Of a DNA stretch of 64,000 nucleotides, positions 61,657 to 64,000 are shown one piece after another. A model generated the notes under the pieces. That model was not told the DNA's origin and ran no database searches. It saw nothing but the letters and a program-made list of their open reading frames with translations. The DNA is from Dillenia suffruticosa (lineage: Eukaryota > Streptophyta > Magnoliopsida > Dilleniales > Dilleniaceae). Within the stretch, counting starts at the first letter, position 1. Every line of letters starts with the position of its first letter. Both the position numbers and the translations under genes were made by a program. Location: contig JAVTVX010000020.1 in NCBI GenBank assembly GCA_033439265.1, positions 20,168,001-20,232,000 on the forward strand, in the 5' to 3' direction.

Positions 61657-63984
61657 TTACAATCTACGCAATCCTAGAGATTTTACATGTTTCAGAAATA
61701 CATCTCTAGGTATCGGTTTCGTAAATGGATCAGCCACCATTAAATGCGTAGATAAATACTTCAATGTCACCTCTCCTTTTTCAACAATGTCTCGAATAAA
61801 GTTGAATTTCGTATCAATGTGTTTGGTTTTCCCATGATATTTGGGATCTCTCGTATAAGCGATTGCTGCTTGACTATCACAATAAATTGTCACAGCTCCC
61901 ACTGTGTCGCTTACAATCCCTAAATGTTGAAAAAAACGTTTCAACCAAACACACTCCTGAACTGCTGAAGCACAAGCTACAAACTCTGCTTCCATCGTCG
62001 ACAGTGATACACATGTTTGTTTCTTACTTCTCCAAGAGATTGCGCCTTTATTTAGCAAGAAAACATAACCTGAGGTGGACTTACGTTCATCTAAGTCACC
62101 ACCCCAATCAGCATCTGTGTATCCGCTCAATAACAAGTCATTTCCTTGATAACAAAGGGAATAATTCGCAGTTCCTTTCAGGTATCTTAGAATCCTCTTC
62201 ACAGCTGTCCAGTGAGCTTTACCTGGATTGGATTGATACCTGCTGACCAAACCCACGGCATAGCAGATGTCAGGGCGAGTACACATCATAGCGTACATCA
62301 GACTCCCAACAGCGCTGGAATACGGTACTTTTGACATCTCATGTTTTTCTTCAGCGGTCTTTGGGCACATTGCTAAACTTAAACTTTCGCCTTTAGCCAC
62401 AGGAGTATCAATAGGTTTACAGCTATCCATCCTAAATCGTTCCAAAATCTTTTTAATATAAGATTCTTGAGATAAAGCTAACAATCTCTTAGAACGATCT
62501 CTGTGGATCTTAACACCCAGTATGTACTCTGCTTCACCCATGTCCTTCATTTCAAAATTTGATGATAACCAACTTTTGATATTCAGGACATACTCCATAT
62601 CATTTCCGGCTAACAATATGTCATCGACATACAGACTTAGAATTACAAATTTATTATTGGACTTTTTCACATAAACACAATGGTCTTCGTCTATCATTAC
62701 GAAGTAGTAAGAGATTACGGATCTATGAAATCTCAAATACCATTGTCTTGAAGACTGTTTAAGGCCATAAATTGATCTATTCAATTTACAAACTTTATTT
62801 TCTTGACCTTTAACAATGAAACCTACTGGTTGTTCCATGTAGATTTCTTCTTTAAGTTCTCCGTTGAGAAACGCAGTCTTCACATCCATTTGATGTAATT
62901 CTAAATCTAAATTGGATACAATAGCTAATAATAAGCGAATAGAGGCAAATCTCACTACTGGTGAAAATGTTTCTTCATAATCAATACCCTCTTGTTGGGT
63001 ATAACCTTTTGCCACCAATCGAGCTTTGTACCTCTCAATTGTTCCATCAGTTTTACGTTTAACTTTAAGAACCCATTTGTTCCCAATAGGTTTGTGCCCA
63101 GGTGGAAGATCAACCAGTTCCCAAACATAGTTGGAATCCATCGACTCTATTTCTTCCTCCATTGCTTTTATCCACTCATCCTTGGCAGGACAAGATAAAG
63201 CCTCGTTCACATTTTTCGGCTCATCCTCGTCCTGTGGAGAAATGATGAAGGTGTGCCCTTCAATTTCGTAATGACGTTTGGGCACAGCTTTCCTAGTACT
63301 TTTCCGAATTGATGATTCGGTTGGATCGTTAGAATTTGAATCCCTCCCACTGGGATCATCTGGGGATTCAACTTCTCGTAATTCCCTTGATCCATCCTGC
63401 ACGGAACCATCATTTGAATTATTTAATTCAAACAAAGGTTCTCCTTTTGTTGTATCACCTTTACTAGGAAAATCATTTTCCAAGAACGTTACATTTCGTG
63501 ATTCAATTTCGATTACAGTACCATCTTCTCTTTCACCGATGAACACATAACCTTTTGACTGATGAGAATATCTAATAAAGATACATTTCTTCCCCCGGGG
63601 ACCAAGTTTTCCAAATTTATTAGAAGGATCATGAACAAATGCTGCTGATCCCCAAGGTCTAAGATCAGTCAGACTTGGTGTCCTACCAGTCCATAGTTCG
63701 TACGGTGTTGTGGGTACTGTTTTTGAAGGCACTCTATTTAAAATATAGGTCGCAGTTAATAATGCATCTCCCCAAAAGGAAATTGGCAAGTTAGCCTGCG
63801 CCATCATAGATCTCGTCATTTCTAACAACGTCCTATTCCTCCTCTCAGCAACACCATTTTGTTGAGGCGTGTGGGGAATAGTCAATTGTCTAATTATTCC
63901 TTTTTCATTACACAGATCATTGAACTGATCTGATAGATATTCACGCCCTCGATCTGTTCTTAAGGCTTTAATCGTTCTATCCAT
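61657..63984 (-). CDS. Copia pol: integrase (partial), RT and RNase H (775 codons visible)
   Basis: The open frame enters from the right edge. Integrase core (IKALRTDRGREYLSDQFNDL; HTPQQNGVAERRNRTLLEM), RT (YKARLVAKGYTQQEGIDYEE; catalytic YVDDILLAGND) and RNase H (ERKSTSGYVFLL; LSTMEAEFVACASAV) appear in copia order, ending at the expected KSLGLRRL. Gag and protease lie beyond position 64000. Mobile-element protein, not a host gene. Confidence 0.93.
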   Translation of the reverse strand: MDRTIKALRTDRGREYLSDQFNDLCNEKGIIRQLTIPHTPQQNGVAERRNRTLLEMTRSMMAQANLPISFWGDALLTATYILNRVPSKTVPTTPYELWTGRTPSLTDLRPWGSAAFVHDPSNKFGKLGPRGKKCIFIRYSHQSKGYVFIGEREDGTVIEIESRNVTFLENDFPSKGDTTKGEPLFELNNSNDGSVQDGSRELREVESPDDPSGRDSNSNDPTESSIRKSTRKAVPKRHYEIEGHTFIISPQDEDEPKNVNEALSCPAKDEWIKAMEEEIESMDSNYVWELVDLPPGHKPIGNKWVLKVKRKTDGTIERYKARLVAKGYTQQEGIDYEETFSPVVRFASIRLLLAIVSNLDLELHQMDVKTAFLNGELKEEIYMEQPVGFIVKGQENKVCKLNRSIYGLKQSSRQWYLRFHRSVISYYFVMIDEDHCVYVKKSNNKFVILSLYVDDILLAGNDMEYVLNIKSWLSSNFEMKDMGEAEYILGVKIHRDRSKRLLALSQESYIKKILERFRMDSCKPIDTPVAKGESLSLAMCPKTAEEKHEMSKVPYSSAVGSLMYAMMCTRPDICYAVGLVSRYQSNPGKAHWTAVKRILRYLKGTANYSLCYQGNDLLLSGYTDADWGGDLDERKSTSGYVFLLNKGAISWRSKKQTCVSLSTMEAEFVACASAVQECVWLKRFFQHLGIVSDTVGAVTIYCDSQAAIAYTRDPKYHGKTKHIDTKFNFIRDIVEKGEVTLKYLSTHLMVADPFTKPIPRDVFLKHVKSLGLRRL

Positions 63985-64000
63985 TTGATTCTCTACTTCA

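Larger units (their letters stand above)
60231..64000 (-). mobile_element. Second Ty1/copia element, 3' part, cut by window edge
   Basis: On the minus strand: integrase core, RT and RNase H (63984-61657), a 1.08 kb untranslated spacer, a purine tract (GAGTGGGAGA) and a 3' LTR (60574-60231). The protein is closely similar to that of the element at 51287-58586 (shared ALRTDRGREYLS, YVDDILLAGN, ERKSTSGY), so both belong to one lineage, but the LTRs differ clearly in sequence and length. The coding part in the window looks open. The 5' half is outside. Confidence 0.9.

Overview
The window is nuclear DNA of a flowering plant, most likely a woody eudicot. It is AT-rich and full of LTR retrotransposons and long CT microsatellites. 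It carries one intact 2-oxoglutarate-dependent dioxygenase (2OGD) gene, a row of dead copies of that gene, and one intact intron-rich bHLH gene of the LONESOME HIGHWAY (LHW) type. I see no bacterial, organellar, CRISPR or tRNA signal.
Layout. 1-5996: 5' half of a minus-strand Ty3/gypsy element (2.6 kb LTR, primer site, gag, protease, start of RT) running off the left edge. 7960-11414: CACTA-type DNA transposon remnant split by a related solo LTR (8607-11042, target duplication AATCC). About 12300-14504: a third related LTR, damaged. 15254-16654: intact three-exon 2OGD gene (371 aa, plus strand). 18770-24010: old Tat-type Ty3/gypsy remnant split by a fourth related solo LTR (19628-22414, duplication AGAGT). 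25145-33037: four 2OGD pseudogenes in the same orientation as the intact gene. The last is split by a 2.27 kb gag-only LTR element (29990-32263, duplication TGGAC, primer site matching tRNA-Tyr). 33737-43354: LHW-like bHLH gene on the minus strand, 11 coding exons, 746 aa, with upstream ORFs in its leader and an RTE-type LINE tail in one intron. 44070-51286: AT-rich intergenic DNA with CT repeats. 51287-58586: complete Ty1/copia element with identical LTRs and one long gag-pol frame. 60231-64000: second copia element of the same kind, minus strand, running off the right edge.
How the genes relate. The 2OGD copies form a tandem array in birth-and-death decay: one copy keeps every catalytic residue, while the others have lost exons, frame or splice sites. 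The LHW-like gene converges on the array from the other side and is unrelated in function: LHW-family bHLH proteins form heterodimers that control vascular and root cell division. Its leader holds a 32-codon upstream ORF and an AUG-UGA minimal ORF, which suggests translational control.
All exon models were built by hand from splice sites, frame continuity and remembered family sequences; no search was run. Element boundaries given with target duplications were read directly from the sequence.
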